Assembly (NCBI RefSeq): GCF_002117485.1
Contig: NZ_CP021033.1
Coordinates: 1 to 64,000, forward strand
Source: Rhizobium sp. NXC14
GTDB taxonomy: Bacteria; Pseudomonadota; Alphaproteobacteria; Rhizobiales; Rhizobiaceae
DNA: 64,000 nt
Direction: 5' to 3'
The stretch's first letter is position 1. Every line of letters begins with the position of its first letter. This document shows positions 40,633-48,992 of the stretch, piece after piece. The notes under the pieces are model-generated. The model was given only the letters and a program-made list of their open reading frames with translations, was not told the DNA's origin and ran no database searches. Made by a program: the position numbers and the translations under genes.

Positions 40633-41518
40633 TATCGCTCTCTCGATCCCGCAGGCCCGCGTGGCGCGGCCGCGCTCCGCCGCAAGGGTTTTACGCATCG
40701 TCCAGACGGTTTCCATCTTCATCATTGCCCTGGTGATCGTCTCTCCATTGCTGCTCCTCGTCGTGGCGAGCCTCAAGGACGATCGCTTCCAGATTCTGGC
40801 CGATATGGGCAGTTTCCGCGCCTTCTGGGTTTCGAAACCGACGCTCTCCAACTATGCGGAGGTCGGCCACCTCTCGGGCGAACTCGCCTTCGGCCGTTAC
40901 CTCATCAACTCGCTGATCATTCTGATCACGACGGTTTGCTCCGGCCTGATCGTCAATTCGATGGCCGGCTTCGTTCTGGCCTGGGGATCGCTCAAGGGCC
41001 GCGCCGTCATTCTGTCGATCGTGATTGCGCTTTATGTGATCCCGCAGGAAAGCATCATCATGCCCCTGGTGATGATGGTTTCGCGCGCCGGAATGGCCGA
41101 TACCTTCGCAGTGCAGATCGTGCCCTGGGTCGCGAGCCCTCTCTACATCTTCCTGTTCTACCAGTTCTTCACGCAGCTGCCGAAGGAACTGCTGGAAGCC
41201 GCCGAGATGGACGGCGCTTCCTTCTTCCGGGCCTATCGCTCGATTTTCCTGCCACTCAGCCTGCCCGCACTGGCCACCGTCTCGATCCTCATGGGCATCG
41301 AGACCTGGAACCAGTATCTCTGGCCGATCCTCGTCACCCAGACCGATTATGCCCGGCCGATCGCCGTCGCCATCGCGACCTTCTTCGGTCAGGACAGCAT
41401 CTACTGGGATCGGGCGATGGCCGCCTCCGTATTGATGATGATCCCGATCCTGGGGCTCTACCTCGTTTTCCAGCGCTGGTTCGTGAGTTCCTTCATCGGC
41501 TCCGCCGTGAAAGGTTGA
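40625..41518 (+). CDS. ABC sugar permease, MalG-like
   Basis: Second inner-membrane subunit, 297 residues, six membrane segments, EAA loop ELLEAAEMDGASFFRAYRS. It overlaps the upstream permease gene by eight bases and is followed within five bases by the hydrolase gene. No ATP-binding subunit is encoded in the operon; one from elsewhere, of the MalK/MsmK type, must serve. Confidence 0.9.
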   Translation: MSDIALSIPQARVARPRSAARVLRIVQTVSIFIIALVIVSPLLLLVVASLKDDRFQILADMGSFRAFWVSKPTLSNYAEVGHLSGELAFGRYLINSLIILITTVCSGLIVNSMAGFVLAWGSLKGRAVILSIVIALYVIPQESIIMPLVMMVSRAGMADTFAVQIVPWVASPLYIFLFYQFFTQLPKELLEAAEMDGASFFRAYRSIFLPLSLPALATVSILMGIETWNQYLWPILVTQTDYARPIAVAIATFFGQDSIYWDRAMAASVLMMIPILGLYLVFQRWFVSSFIGSAVKG

Positions 41519-41522
41519 ATTG

Positions 41523-43241
41523 ATGACAAGCCAAGCGATGACTCCGTCCCATGAACGCGGGCCGGAGACGATCAGCGCCGTCCTGCCCGCGGGAGCGACG
41601 ATCCACGCGTGGATCAAGGCCCGGCATGGCGGCGCCGTGGGAAGTTTGACCGCCCATGTCGATGGCGAACCGGCCATCACTGTGGAAACGTCAAATCGCC
41701 ATGAATTCGAGTTTCGGGTGCTGACGCTGGAAAGCGGTGGGGAAACCGACTTCTCCTACAATCCCGTGACGACGCAGGTCTCGGTTCTCTACGCCTTCCT
41801 TCAGCCCGGCGTTCTCGAAAAAGGCATCCGGATGCTGCATGTCGGGTCTTCCAACGTCGCACCCGAAATCTCCGGCGGCTATCACTTCCGCCCACCCTTC
41901 GGTTGGATGAACGATCCCAACGGTTTTGGTAGATTCGGCGGCAGGGTGCACCTGTTCTATCAGCACTACCCGCATAGCCTGCGGTGGAACAACATGCATT
42001 GGGGTCACGCTGTCTCGGACGATTTTCTTCATTGGACGCATCTTCCGATCTTTCTTCCGCCTTCGGACGAACTCGCGGCGCAGGCGGATGGGCGCGGCGG
42101 CGCATTTTCCGGCTCGGCGATCGCTCTTCCCAGGGATGAAGCCGGCGTTCGCATCTTCTTCACCGAGCACATGAAGGATCGGAAACCGGAGGAACAGGTT
42201 CAGTTCACAGCAACCAGCCGCGATCTTGTCAGCGTCGACCCGGCAAGCCTGATCCTGCCCGCGCGGCCCGCGGGCCTCGGCCTGACGACCGACTTCCGCG
42301 ATCCCTATGTCTTCATGGGTCCCGATGACAAATGGAAGATGCTGCTCGGCACTCGGGACCGTGAGGGCGGCGTCATCCTGCTTTACGAAACGGACGATCC
42401 GGCTGCGGCGGCGGGGTGGAGCTTCCTCGGCGTGCTTCATCGCGAGAACCGCTTCGGAATGACGGCCGCGGAATGCCCCTGCATGGTGCCCCTCGACGGT
42501 CCCGCAAACGACCCATCGACCCTCTGGGCACTGATCTTCGGTCTTCTCACAAGCCGCGATCCGGCAACCGGCCGGCGCAACATGACGCTTGCGACCGTCG
42601 GTCGCTTCGATGGCCGCAGCTTCGCCGTGGAATTCGAACAGGAACTGGATTTCGGCACCGACGCCTACGCGTTCCAGGCCTTCGTCGATGGCGGCGGCCC
42701 GGTCGGCATCGCATGGCTGGCGAACTGGACTGACGTCTCCAAGGATATCGACATGGCGACGGCGATGACGCTGCCGCGCCGGCTGGCATTGCACGAGGGG
42801 GCTCTGATCACGCCACCGGTCGCCGGTGTCGAAAGCCTGCGGCAACGCCGGCTAGATGCCTATGGCCTTCTGGACGGCCAGGCGGTCGACCTCGCCAACG
42901 GCGCCGTCGAAATCCTGCTCACCCTCAAGGAGCCGGGCAAGGCGTTCCGCCTGACGTTCGAACATCCGCAGGCGGCGCTCGAGGTCCTGTTGAACGACGA
43001 TGGGCTGAGCATTCCCTTTTCGGTGGCGAATGCCAAGGTCTCGCCACGCTACATCGCCGCCGGCGCGCGCCCGTCGACCATCCGGATATTCCTCGATGCA
43101 GGTTCGATCGAGGTCTTCGCCGACGATGGCCGCTGGACCGGAACCAAGCGGCTGCCCGGCTTCAGCGGGGTAAGCTCGGTGCGTCTCATCGCGCCCGAGG
43201 GGAATGTGCTCGCTATCGAAGTTTGGCAACTCGGTCTTTGA
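41523..43241 (+). CDS. Glycoside hydrolase family 32 (beta-fructosidase)
   Basis: Enzyme of 572 residues that should release fructose from sucrose, inulin- or levan-type oligosaccharides. The catalytic set is complete: Asp131 in GWMNDPNGFG (nucleophile), Asp260 in DFRDPYVF (transition-state stabiliser) and Glu317 in AAECPCM (acid/base). The C-terminal beta-sandwich (STIRIFLDAGSIEVFADDG) is normal. An N-terminal domain of about 120 residues precedes the catalytic domain and may bind sugar. No signal peptide is seen, so it acts inside the cell after uptake. A TTG one codon before the ATG is an alternative start. Confidence 0.92.
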   Translation: MTSQAMTPSHERGPETISAVLPAGATIHAWIKARHGGAVGSLTAHVDGEPAITVETSNRHEFEFRVLTLESGGETDFSYNPVTTQVSVLYAFLQPGVLEKGIRMLHVGSSNVAPEISGGYHFRPPFGWMNDPNGFGRFGGRVHLFYQHYPHSLRWNNMHWGHAVSDDFLHWTHLPIFLPPSDELAAQADGRGGAFSGSAIALPRDEAGVRIFFTEHMKDRKPEEQVQFTATSRDLVSVDPASLILPARPAGLGLTTDFRDPYVFMGPDDKWKMLLGTRDREGGVILLYETDDPAAAAGWSFLGVLHRENRFGMTAAECPCMVPLDGPANDPSTLWALIFGLLTSRDPATGRRNMTLATVGRFDGRSFAVEFEQELDFGTDAYAFQAFVDGGGPVGIAWLANWTDVSKDIDMATAMTLPRRLALHEGALITPPVAGVESLRQRRLDAYGLLDGQAVDLANGAVEILLTLKEPGKAFRLTFEHPQAALEVLLNDDGLSIPFSVANAKVSPRYIAAGARPSTIRIFLDAGSIEVFADDGRWTGTKRLPGFSGVSSVRLIAPEGNVLAIEVWQLGL

Positions 43242-43266
43242 TCTGCGAGGCAGCCCCGGTAAAAGC

Positions 43267-43289
43267 ACGGCCGCCGAGGCGGCGGCCGT
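43267..43289. terminator. Shared hairpin between convergent genes
   Basis: A 9-bp perfect stem (43267-43275 with 43281-43289) of GC pairs with a 5-base loop lies between the GH32 and DUF892 genes, which converge here. Confidence 0.6.
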
Positions 43290-43316
43290 TGCGAAGGGAC
43301 ACCGCGGTCGAGCGGC

Positions 43317-43820
43317 TCAGGCTGCCTTGCCTTTGCCCTTGATGTTGGCCGAGGACTCGGCGAGCCGCGTGAGCTTCTTGTCAGTCGCCTCTTCTTCGGC
43401 AAGCGTAGCCTGCAGCAGTGGCACTGCATCCTTGAGGCCGAGCTGCTTTGCCCAGGCGATCAACGTGCCGTAGCGGGCGATTTCATAATGCTCGACGGAC
43501 TGTGCGGACGAAATCAGACCAGCATCGAGGGCAGCGGTGCCCTTAAATTCGTCCATGATCTCCTCGGCTTCGGCGATGATGCCTTGAATGGCCTCGCAGG
43601 TCTTGCCGCGTGCCGGTTTGCCGATCATTTCGAAAACCTGTTCGAGGCGTTCGACCTGCGCCTGGGTCTCGTCGCGATGCTGCAGAAAACCGGCCTTGCC
43701 TTCTTCCGATTCCGCGGCGCGGGCCATCTTCGGCAGGGCCTTCAGGATCTGCTTTTCGGCGTAATAGATGTCCTTGAGAGTATCGAGAAACAGATCGTTC
43801 AGAGTCTTCTCGGTTGCCAT
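43317..43820 (-). CDS. DUF892/YciF ferritin-like stress protein 1
   Basis: Four-helix ferritin-like protein of 167 residues. It begins with LNDLFLDTLKDIYYAEKQIL, the YciE/YciF signature, and shows metal-ligand-type Glu/His spacing (AEKQ, EAEEIMDE, SVEHYEIARYG). The family is induced by osmotic and general stress and its activity is not settled. AGGAGG precedes the ATG. Two EcfG-type promoters lie upstream. A second, divergent paralogue is at 49879-50391. Confidence 0.88.
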   Translation of the reverse strand: MATEKTLNDLFLDTLKDIYYAEKQILKALPKMARAAESEEGKAGFLQHRDETQAQVERLEQVFEMIGKPARGKTCEAIQGIIAEAEEIMDEFKGTAALDAGLISSAQSVEHYEIARYGTLIAWAKQLGLKDAVPLLQATLAEEEATDKKLTRLAESSANIKGKGKAA

Positions 43821-43853
43821 TTAATCCTCCTGTGGCGTGTCGTGACGACAATC

Positions 43854-43878
43854 AACTCTCGCATCGGTCGGATGTTCC
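43854..43878 (-). promoter_or_regulatory. EcfG-type promoter, proximal to DUF892 gene 1
   Basis: On the minus strand GGAAC (43874-43878), 17 bases, GTT (43854-43856), about 35 bases before the DUF892 start. Confidence 0.7.
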
Positions 43879-43888
43879 GATCAGAAAT

Positions 43889-43916
43889 ATGACGCCCCCT
43901 TGGGCGGGGGCGTCAT
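43889..43916. other. Hairpin between the two EcfG-type promoters
   Basis: An 11-bp perfect stem (43889-43899 with 43906-43916) closed by six bases, ATGACGCCCCC to GGGGGCGTCAT. It sits between the distal promoter and the gene, so it could limit read-through or stabilise a leader. There is no T run on the plus strand. Confidence 0.6.
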
Positions 43917-43973
43917 CTCTGTCCGGCCAAGGAAGAGACCGCCCGATCGAGAGTACCGGGACGGCGATCACCG

Positions 43974-43998
43974 AACGATTGCGGGACGCCGTTGTTCC
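43974..43998 (-). promoter_or_regulatory. EcfG-type promoter, distal, best match
   Basis: Minus-strand GGAAC (43994-43998), then 16 bases and CGTT ending at 43974: a full match to the GGAAC-N16-CGTT form. It is about 155 bases from the DUF892 start, with the hairpin in between. Confidence 0.65.
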
Positions 43999-44105
43999 CG
44001 TCCGCGAGCCGGCGAGCAGCCGCCGGCCAAGCCGGACTTGTGTCCGGTATCGTACGGCAACGAATAGGGAGCCAGCGACTTTCCTTCTCATCCCAGGAGA
44101 GAAAA

Positions 44106-44633
44106 ATGGCTTCCTCGTCTTCAGTACGCCCCGCATCGCATTTCAAAGAAAAATCCGCGATCGAGCGGGAGATCGTCGAGCTGACACCAGCATTGCGGGC
44201 CTTTGCCCGAAGGTTCCTGCGCAGCGATGACGACATTGACGACCTTGTTCAGGAAACCCTGCTGAAGGCGCTGAACTCGCTTCACCTCTACCAGCCCGGC
44301 ACCTCGCTCAAATCCTGGCTTTTCACCATCCTGCGAAACACGTTCTGCACTAATTATCGGCGGAAGAAACGCGAGCCGGGTGGAATGGACGCGGCGATGG
44401 AACAGGTGGCGATCGCCCCGACCCAGGAGTGGGTGCTGCGGGAGCACGAATTGCAGCGGGCATTAACCCTTCTTTCCGACGACAGGCGCCGGGCTCTGAC
44501 GTTGGTGGCTGCCGGAACGAGCTATGAGGACGCCGCCAAGATGTGCGGGTGCCGGATCGGCACCTTGAAAAGCCGTGTGAGCCGCGCCCGCGAGTGCCTG
44601 ATTGCGATGCTCGGAAACCATCTCGTCGATTGA
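44106..44633 (+). CDS. EcfG-like extracytoplasmic-function sigma factor
   Basis: Sigma factor of 175 residues with regions 2 (ALRAFARRFLRSDDDIDDLV, QETLLKALNSL) and 4 (SYEDAAKMCGCRIGTLKSRV, SRARECL). LVQETLLKA, SLKSWLFTILRNTF and CGCRIGTLKSRVSRAR closely follow the EcfG/RpoE2 group that runs the alphaproteobacterial general stress response. The ATG at 44106 has AGGAGAG. No NepR or PhyR is adjacent, so it is probably an accessory paralogue rather than the master copy. EcfG-type promoters lie on both sides of it, but none for it was found. Confidence 0.82.
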   Translation: MASSSSVRPASHFKEKSAIEREIVELTPALRAFARRFLRSDDDIDDLVQETLLKALNSLHLYQPGTSLKSWLFTILRNTFCTNYRRKKREPGGMDAAMEQVAIAPTQEWVLREHELQRALTLLSDDRRRALTLVAAGTSYEDAAKMCGCRIGTLKSRVSRARECLIAMLGNHLVD

Positions 44634-44663
44634 GCCCGCTGCGCCGGCCGCTTCGCCTCGAGC

Positions 44664-44688
44664 GGAACAAACGGTCGTGGTCCTGGTT
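44664..44688 (+). promoter_or_regulatory. EcfG-type promoter upstream of the P450 gene
   Basis: GGAAC (44664-44668), 17 bases, GTT (44686-44688), 70 bases before the P450 start. It is flanked by GTTCC and so also reads as a match on the other strand. Confidence 0.6.
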
Positions 44689-44758
44689 CCAAGCCCAAAT
44701 CGATAGGATCGGCCGATCGAATCGATATGGGCCAACCGCCGGGCCAGGCTGAAGAGTC

Positions 44759-46081
44759 ATGAACGCGCGAAGCCACGCCATCTTTCCCAGAGTTAATCGC
44801 GCCGGATGGCTCGATACGCTCCAAGTATTGACGGCGGTCGTGGCCCCAACGGTTGCCAAGGGCATCATCATTCGCCGCCCGACAATGGAGCGTCTGGCGG
44901 AGCGGCAAGGCTTCGACAGAACCGCCGTGGAACAGATGCAGCGGCTGAGAAACAAATACGGGCCGGCTCCTCTTCTGCTGCCCATCCCATTGCGACCACA
45001 ACTGCTGATCCTCGATCCGGCCGATGTCGCCACGGTGCTTCAATCGTCGCCCGAACCGTTTGCCGCGGCGACGACGGAAAAGCATGCCGCCCTTGTTCAC
45101 TTCGAGCCGAAAAACGTCCTTATCTCATCGGACTCTCGGCGCGCCGAGCTTCGGCCTGCCCATGAGCACGCTTTGGCAGCGGCAGACCGGCTGCATCCAT
45201 ATGCGATGCATTTCAAGAAGATCGTGGACGCAGAATTCCTGCAGATCCTGAACTTACCCCGTGAGCTCGATTGGCCGGCCTTTTCGCAGGCCTGGTTCCG
45301 GATCGTCCGGCGGATTGTCCTCGGCGAACGAGCGCGCAACGACGTTACATTGACCGAGACCTTGAACGAACTTCGAGGCCGGGCGAACTGGGCATTTGCC
45401 GCCCCAGTCGATCAGCGCAAGCTTGCTCGGTTTCACGACCAGGTCGGCCGCTATCTTCGAGAGCCGGAGAAGTACAGTCTTGTCAATCGGTTTCCCAGAG
45501 GCGATGAGCTTGCTCCGGAAAACCAGGTGGCCCAATGGCTGTTCGCCTTTGATGCAGCCGGAATTGCCGTTATGAGGACGCTCGCCTTGCTGGCCTGCCA
45601 TGTGAGCTACTGGGGCAAAGCCGTGGAAGAGGCCGTCGGCGTGGATCTCGATCGCCCCTTCACACGCAGTTGTCTGCTGGAGGTTTTGCGTCTCTGGCCG
45701 ACGACGCCCGCCATCCTCAGGCAGCTGACCAGGGACATCCAGTCAGGCGACAGGGTCATCGCTCGCGGCACTGGCGTCATCATCTTCGTCCCCTTTTTCC
45801 ATCGAGACCCCGCGCTCCTCTATGCCAATCGGATGGAACCGAGCATCTGGGGACAGAACGATGCGTTGCCGGCCGCAGGGCTCGTGCCTTTCAGCGCCGG
45901 TCCTGTCATATGCCCGGCACATAATCTCGTGCCCACGATTGCAAGCCTTGCCGTGGGCACATTCTTGTCGGCCGCCGAGATTGTGCTGCTGCATCCGTCT
46001 TTAGACGTCGCCAATCTTCCCGGCACTCTCAATCACTTCGACATCCGTTTAAAGCTGACTGCGCGGCGCAGGGAGAAATAG
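44759..46081 (+). CDS. Cytochrome P450
   Basis: Haem mono-oxygenase-type protein of 440 residues. The ExxR motif is in LLEVLRLWPTTP near residue 307, and the haem-ligand loop is PFSAGPVICPAHNL, with Cys near 384; the usual Gly after the Cys is Ala. FVPFFHRDP and the HxxAL-like region support the family. No ferredoxin or reductase is adjacent. Redox partner and substrate are unknown. It follows the EcfG-like sigma gene and has its own EcfG-type promoter. Confidence 0.88.
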   Translation: MNARSHAIFPRVNRAGWLDTLQVLTAVVAPTVAKGIIIRRPTMERLAERQGFDRTAVEQMQRLRNKYGPAPLLLPIPLRPQLLILDPADVATVLQSSPEPFAAATTEKHAALVHFEPKNVLISSDSRRAELRPAHEHALAAADRLHPYAMHFKKIVDAEFLQILNLPRELDWPAFSQAWFRIVRRIVLGERARNDVTLTETLNELRGRANWAFAAPVDQRKLARFHDQVGRYLREPEKYSLVNRFPRGDELAPENQVAQWLFAFDAAGIAVMRTLALLACHVSYWGKAVEEAVGVDLDRPFTRSCLLEVLRLWPTTPAILRQLTRDIQSGDRVIARGTGVIIFVPFFHRDPALLYANRMEPSIWGQNDALPAAGLVPFSAGPVICPAHNLVPTIASLAVGTFLSAAEIVLLHPSLDVANLPGTLNHFDIRLKLTARRREK

Positions 46082-46123
46082 GTGCTGCCTCAATGGCCGC
46101 GGCACATTTCAGGTCGCGCCGGC

Positions 46124-46297
46124 TCACAGCCTTTGCATGACCCCGTAAACGAGGATCAAGATGTAGAGCAGAAAGGCGATGCCGACCACGGTCGCGATCA
46201 CAGCGATGACCAGCCACAGGGTTTTCAGCGCATCCCGCTGCCCTTCGTCGCTCGGCCGGTCCAAGCGGATCGGGTCGTCTTTCGGCCACTTCGTCAA
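46124..46297 (-). CDS. Small single-span membrane protein
   Basis: A 57-residue product with one hydrophobic helix (about 28-51, LWLVIAVIATVVGIAFLLYI) after a charged N-terminus. The start is a TTG at 46297 that overlaps the stop of the upstream 50-residue gene by TTGA. No family recognised. The open frame continues upstream without a stop, so a longer product is possible. Confidence 0.5.
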   Translation of the reverse strand: MTKWPKDDPIRLDRPSDEGQRDALKTLWLVIAVIATVVGIAFLLYILILVYGVMQRL

Positions 46298-46446
46298 GGA
46301 TTGGCTTCCGTTGAAGATTGCGTGGGCTGACCGCTTATGCTGATCGAGTTCCACGAGAGCGTAGCGCCGAACGCGATCACGAGCCCGACCAAGAGAATGG
46401 CTCCCAAATAGATCATGAAAGCGCGACGGTCCGATTCCTGGCTCAT
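46294..46446 (-). CDS. Small membrane protein, 50 residues
   Basis: Begins MSQESDRRAF and has one membrane helix (about 11-31, MIYLGAILLVGLVIAFGATL). AAGGAGAG lies six bases before the ATG at 46446, a strong site. It is too short for ordinary gene calling. Coupled by overlap to the 57-residue gene downstream and follows nrsF, so all may be one SigF-linked transcript. Confidence 0.6.
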   Translation of the reverse strand: MSQESDRRAFMIYLGAILLVGLVIAFGATLSWNSISISGQPTQSSTEANP

Positions 46447-46512
46447 CTTCTCTCCTTCGGTCCTCGAACCAAGGGAAACCCGGAATGTTCCAGATCAAGA
46501 AACCGAGAAGGA

Positions 46513-47157
46513 TCACCAGCGTAGCAGGCGGGGTCCGGTGACGGCGCCGACAGCGCCGATGAGCAGGATGCCGAGCGTATACCAGATCAACACGAAAGGC
46601 ATGCCGTTTTCGGTGCAGAACCAGGAATAGACCCAGGCGCCGGCTGCTCCCGCGGCAATGCCGGCGACGAAGCCGGTCAGCCGCAGATCCACTGGCGCTG
46701 CACGGCGCAGTGCCCAGACCGTACCGGCATAGACCGGGATCGCAAAGCCTGCGATGAGCGGCGGGCAATGCAGCGCCGAGGAGCCGAGGATCAGCAATCG
46801 ATAGCTCTCGCTCGGCGCCATCAGAAGCTGAATGGCCGCGACGGCCGTCATGGCGGCGAAGATCAAGGCGAGCAGACCGAAAAAGCGTCCCTCCGAGCCA
46901 TCGGGGCGGGAAAGCCGAAAAACGGCTGCAAAGGCGGCCGCCGCAATCAGGGCATTATAGGCCGACTTGATCCAGAAGACCGGCAGCATCAACACGTCTG
47001 AGATATCGACCCGGGGGCCGAGAATGATCAGCATCAGCAGCAGGGAAAATGCGAGGGCGGGCGCTATGCCGAGCGCAAAGCGGCGCCATAGCGCGTTGCG
47101 CGGCACCGGCTTCAGGTCGCTTGTCAATCGTTCGATGATATCGTCCGTCTTTGTCAC
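46513..47157 (-). CDS. nrsF: NrsF (DUF1109) anti-sigma-like membrane protein
   Basis: Inner-membrane protein of 214 residues with about six hydrophobic segments, the DUF1109/NrsF layout: a cytoplasmic N-terminus (IIERLTSDLKPVPRNALWRR), then paired helices with Cys residues in CPPLIAGFAIP and WFCTENG. NrsF holds the sigma factor SigF inactive until oxidative or metal stress. It starts at a GTG that overlaps the sigF stop (GTGA), so the pair is coupled. Confidence 0.85.
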   Translation of the reverse strand: MTKTDDIIERLTSDLKPVPRNALWRRFALGIAPALAFSLLLMLIILGPRVDISDVLMLPVFWIKSAYNALIAAAAFAAVFRLSRPDGSEGRFFGLLALIFAAMTAVAAIQLLMAPSESYRLLILGSSALHCPPLIAGFAIPVYAGTVWALRRAAPVDLRLTGFVAGIAAGAAGAWVYSWFCTENGMPFVLIWYTLGILLIGAVGAVTGPRLLRW

Positions 47158-47702
47158 GATGTGCCTCGCAATCTCTCTCCGAGCGCCTTGAGCGCCCGAT
47201 GGATGCTGACTTTCACCGCCGATTCGGACTGGCCGGTGCGGCTTGCGGCGTCGGCAACCGAACTGCCCTCGAGCTTCACCTGCCGGATCAGTTCCTGCTG
47301 TCTCGGCGGCAAGCCGTCAAGCAACCGCTCGACGTCCAGGCGGGCAGTCAGTCTGTCCTCCCTGAAGTCGCTTTCGATCTCTTCATCAAGCTCTGTCTCA
47401 GCCAGCCTGCGTCCGCCACGGCCGCGGTGATGGTCTATCAGCTTGTAGCGGGCGATGGAGAAAAACCAGGCGGTAAAAGGTCTGTTCCGGTCATAGGTAG
47501 ACCGTCGGGAATGCAGCGCCAGCAACGTCTCCTGCACCAGATCTTCCATGTCCGCTCTCGTCGCCGCAGCCATCCTGCGGCTGTAATAGCCGACAAGCAG
47601 CACACGCAAAGCCGTCAGCAAACGCCGATAGGCAGCCTCGTCCCCGTCAAGGGACAGAAGCATCAATGCTTTCAGGGCTTCTTCCGAATGGGCGGTGGTC
47701 AT
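47154..47702 (-). CDS. SigF-like ECF sigma factor
   Basis: Sigma factor of about 182 residues. Region 2 is DMEDLVQETLLALHSRRSTY with PFTAWFFSIARYKLIDHHR; region 4 is LPPRQQELIRQVKLEGSSVA, DAASRTGQSESAVKVSIHR. The downstream NrsF partner defines it as SigF-type. The start is taken as the ATG at 47702. Typical SigF target genes (DoxX, DUF2282, DUF692) are not adjacent. Confidence 0.87.
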   Translation of the reverse strand: MTTAHSEEALKALMLLSLDGDEAAYRRLLTALRVLLVGYYSRRMAAATRADMEDLVQETLLALHSRRSTYDRNRPFTAWFFSIARYKLIDHHRGRGGRRLAETELDEEIESDFREDRLTARLDVERLLDGLPPRQQELIRQVKLEGSSVADAASRTGQSESAVKVSIHRALKALGERLRGTS

Positions 47703-47819
47703 GCTGTCAAAGAGCTCATTCGTAGCTGCAGGCAATCGGGTTACACCGTAAATCAAACAATTTCGGCACCGAACCTCTATCACATGAGTGTGAAGCTGTA
47801 ACGCATCCCGACGGACCGC

Positions 47820-47987
47820 GAATGGATAGATGTGAGCCGGCGGCAGATCGCCGACGGACACGGTAATCTGTTCCAGGAAAATTCCCAGGACCAAGCTTTT
47901 TTGATCAAGACGCTTGATGGCAGCGGATGGTTCTATGAGAGCATCGATCTCGTCGACGCCTTCCATCCGCAGATTATCCTCGCCTAG
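47820..47987 (+). pseudogene. C-terminal relic of a molybdopterin oxidoreductase-like gene
   Basis: An open stretch reads EWIDVSRRQIADGHGN and then DGSGWFYESIDLVDAFHPQI before a TAG. The last block resembles the catalytic-domain motif of sulfite-oxidase/MsrP-like molybdopterin proteins (WYESID-x-DAFHPQT). Nothing before or after continues the protein, so it is a fragment. It lies in a 440-base gap (47703-48143) with no other gene. Confidence 0.4.
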
Positions 47988-48143
47988 GTGATGAACCTGG
48001 AAGTAGCGCGCCGACCAGGCTCCGGGTCGAGCGGCAGCTTGGTTAACGGATTCAAGGCAGTCGCGATCACGGGCAGCTTTACGGCGGCAATGACGGCGTC
48101 CGGGGGGATCGCGGCTCGAATGGAATGCGGGAATAGGCTGCGG

Positions 48144-48893
48144 TTATCCCTGTGCAGCCAATCGGTTCGAAAGAGCTGATCGCTTCGATTTTCTCAGAGG
48201 TCCAAGCAGTCGCTCATATTCGTCCTCCGCCCTGCCGTAGGCGTCGGCGGCGAATTCCTCGAGACCGGCGCGATCTCTGACGATCACCAGCCCTCGGACG
48301 GAGCGGATGAAATGGTTGCCCTCGAGCAGATGCAGCGCTGTGGTGACGCTCGGGCGTCTGACTGCCAGCATCAGTGCAATGAATTCATGGGTCAGGGCGA
48401 GCTTATCGCCGTCAATGCGATCGTGGCACATCAAGATCCAGCGAGCCAGCCGCTCATCGATGCCGTGGATCGCATTGGAGAGCGCGGTGAAACCGGCCTG
48501 AACCGCGAGGGCGTGGGTGCTCTTATGCAGCAGACTGGTAAGCACCGGCTGAGTTTTGATCAGATCCAGCAACGTGTCTTGCTGCAACCGATACGCAAAA
48601 CCCGGTACCTGGACGGTGATCTCGGTAATGTTGATTCCCGCGTCGATCGCTGCCGCAGTGGGGGCAAACCCCTCACGGCCGAACAATCCGGCTTCGACGC
48701 GATTGCCCTCGGGCGAAATATTGATGACGGAACCTACCCCCGAGCACGGAAAATAGACGTAGTCGATCGCCCGGCCGGCTTCGGCCATGAGAAAGCCGCG
48801 AGGGGTCTCGCAAGCTTCGAGACGAGAAACGACCGCTGCAAGCTCCTCCTTGGGCAAGAGGGCGAGCAACCGGTTCTCATTGGGCGGTGTCAT
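48144..48893 (-). CDS. Crp/Fnr-family regulator 1
   Basis: Protein of 249 residues. The cyclic-nucleotide-like domain covers about 10-130 (DYVYFPCSGVGSVINISPEG), then a dimer helix and winged helix (LTHEFIALMLAVRRPSVTTA, LHLLEGNHFIRSVRGLVIV). It lacks the Fnr Cys cluster. The same architecture is repeated at 53037 and 56479, so it is one of three related regulators in 10 kb. The ATG at 48893 is used; a TTG four codons upstream is possible. An EcfG-type promoter lies about 60 bases upstream. Confidence 0.88.
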   Translation of the reverse strand: MTPPNENRLLALLPKEELAAVVSRLEACETPRGFLMAEAGRAIDYVYFPCSGVGSVINISPEGNRVEAGLFGREGFAPTAAAIDAGINITEITVQVPGFAYRLQQDTLLDLIKTQPVLTSLLHKSTHALAVQAGFTALSNAIHGIDERLARWILMCHDRIDGDKLALTHEFIALMLAVRRPSVTTALHLLEGNHFIRSVRGLVIVRDRAGLEEFAADAYGRAEDEYERLLGPLRKSKRSALSNRLAAQG

Positions 48894-48953
48894 AGCTTCT
48901 GCCAATGCTCGCTCTCCGGAAGACGCGGGGTTTTAAGGCAGTCTGATCTATGC

Positions 48954-48978
48954 AACTCACGAGCCCGCCCACGGTTCC
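48954..48978 (-). promoter_or_regulatory. EcfG-type promoter of Crp/Fnr gene 1
   Basis: Minus-strand GGAAC (48974-48978), 17 bases, GTT (48954-48956), about 60 bases before the start codon. Confidence 0.68.
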
Positions 48979-48992
48979 TGCAATGTGCGGAA

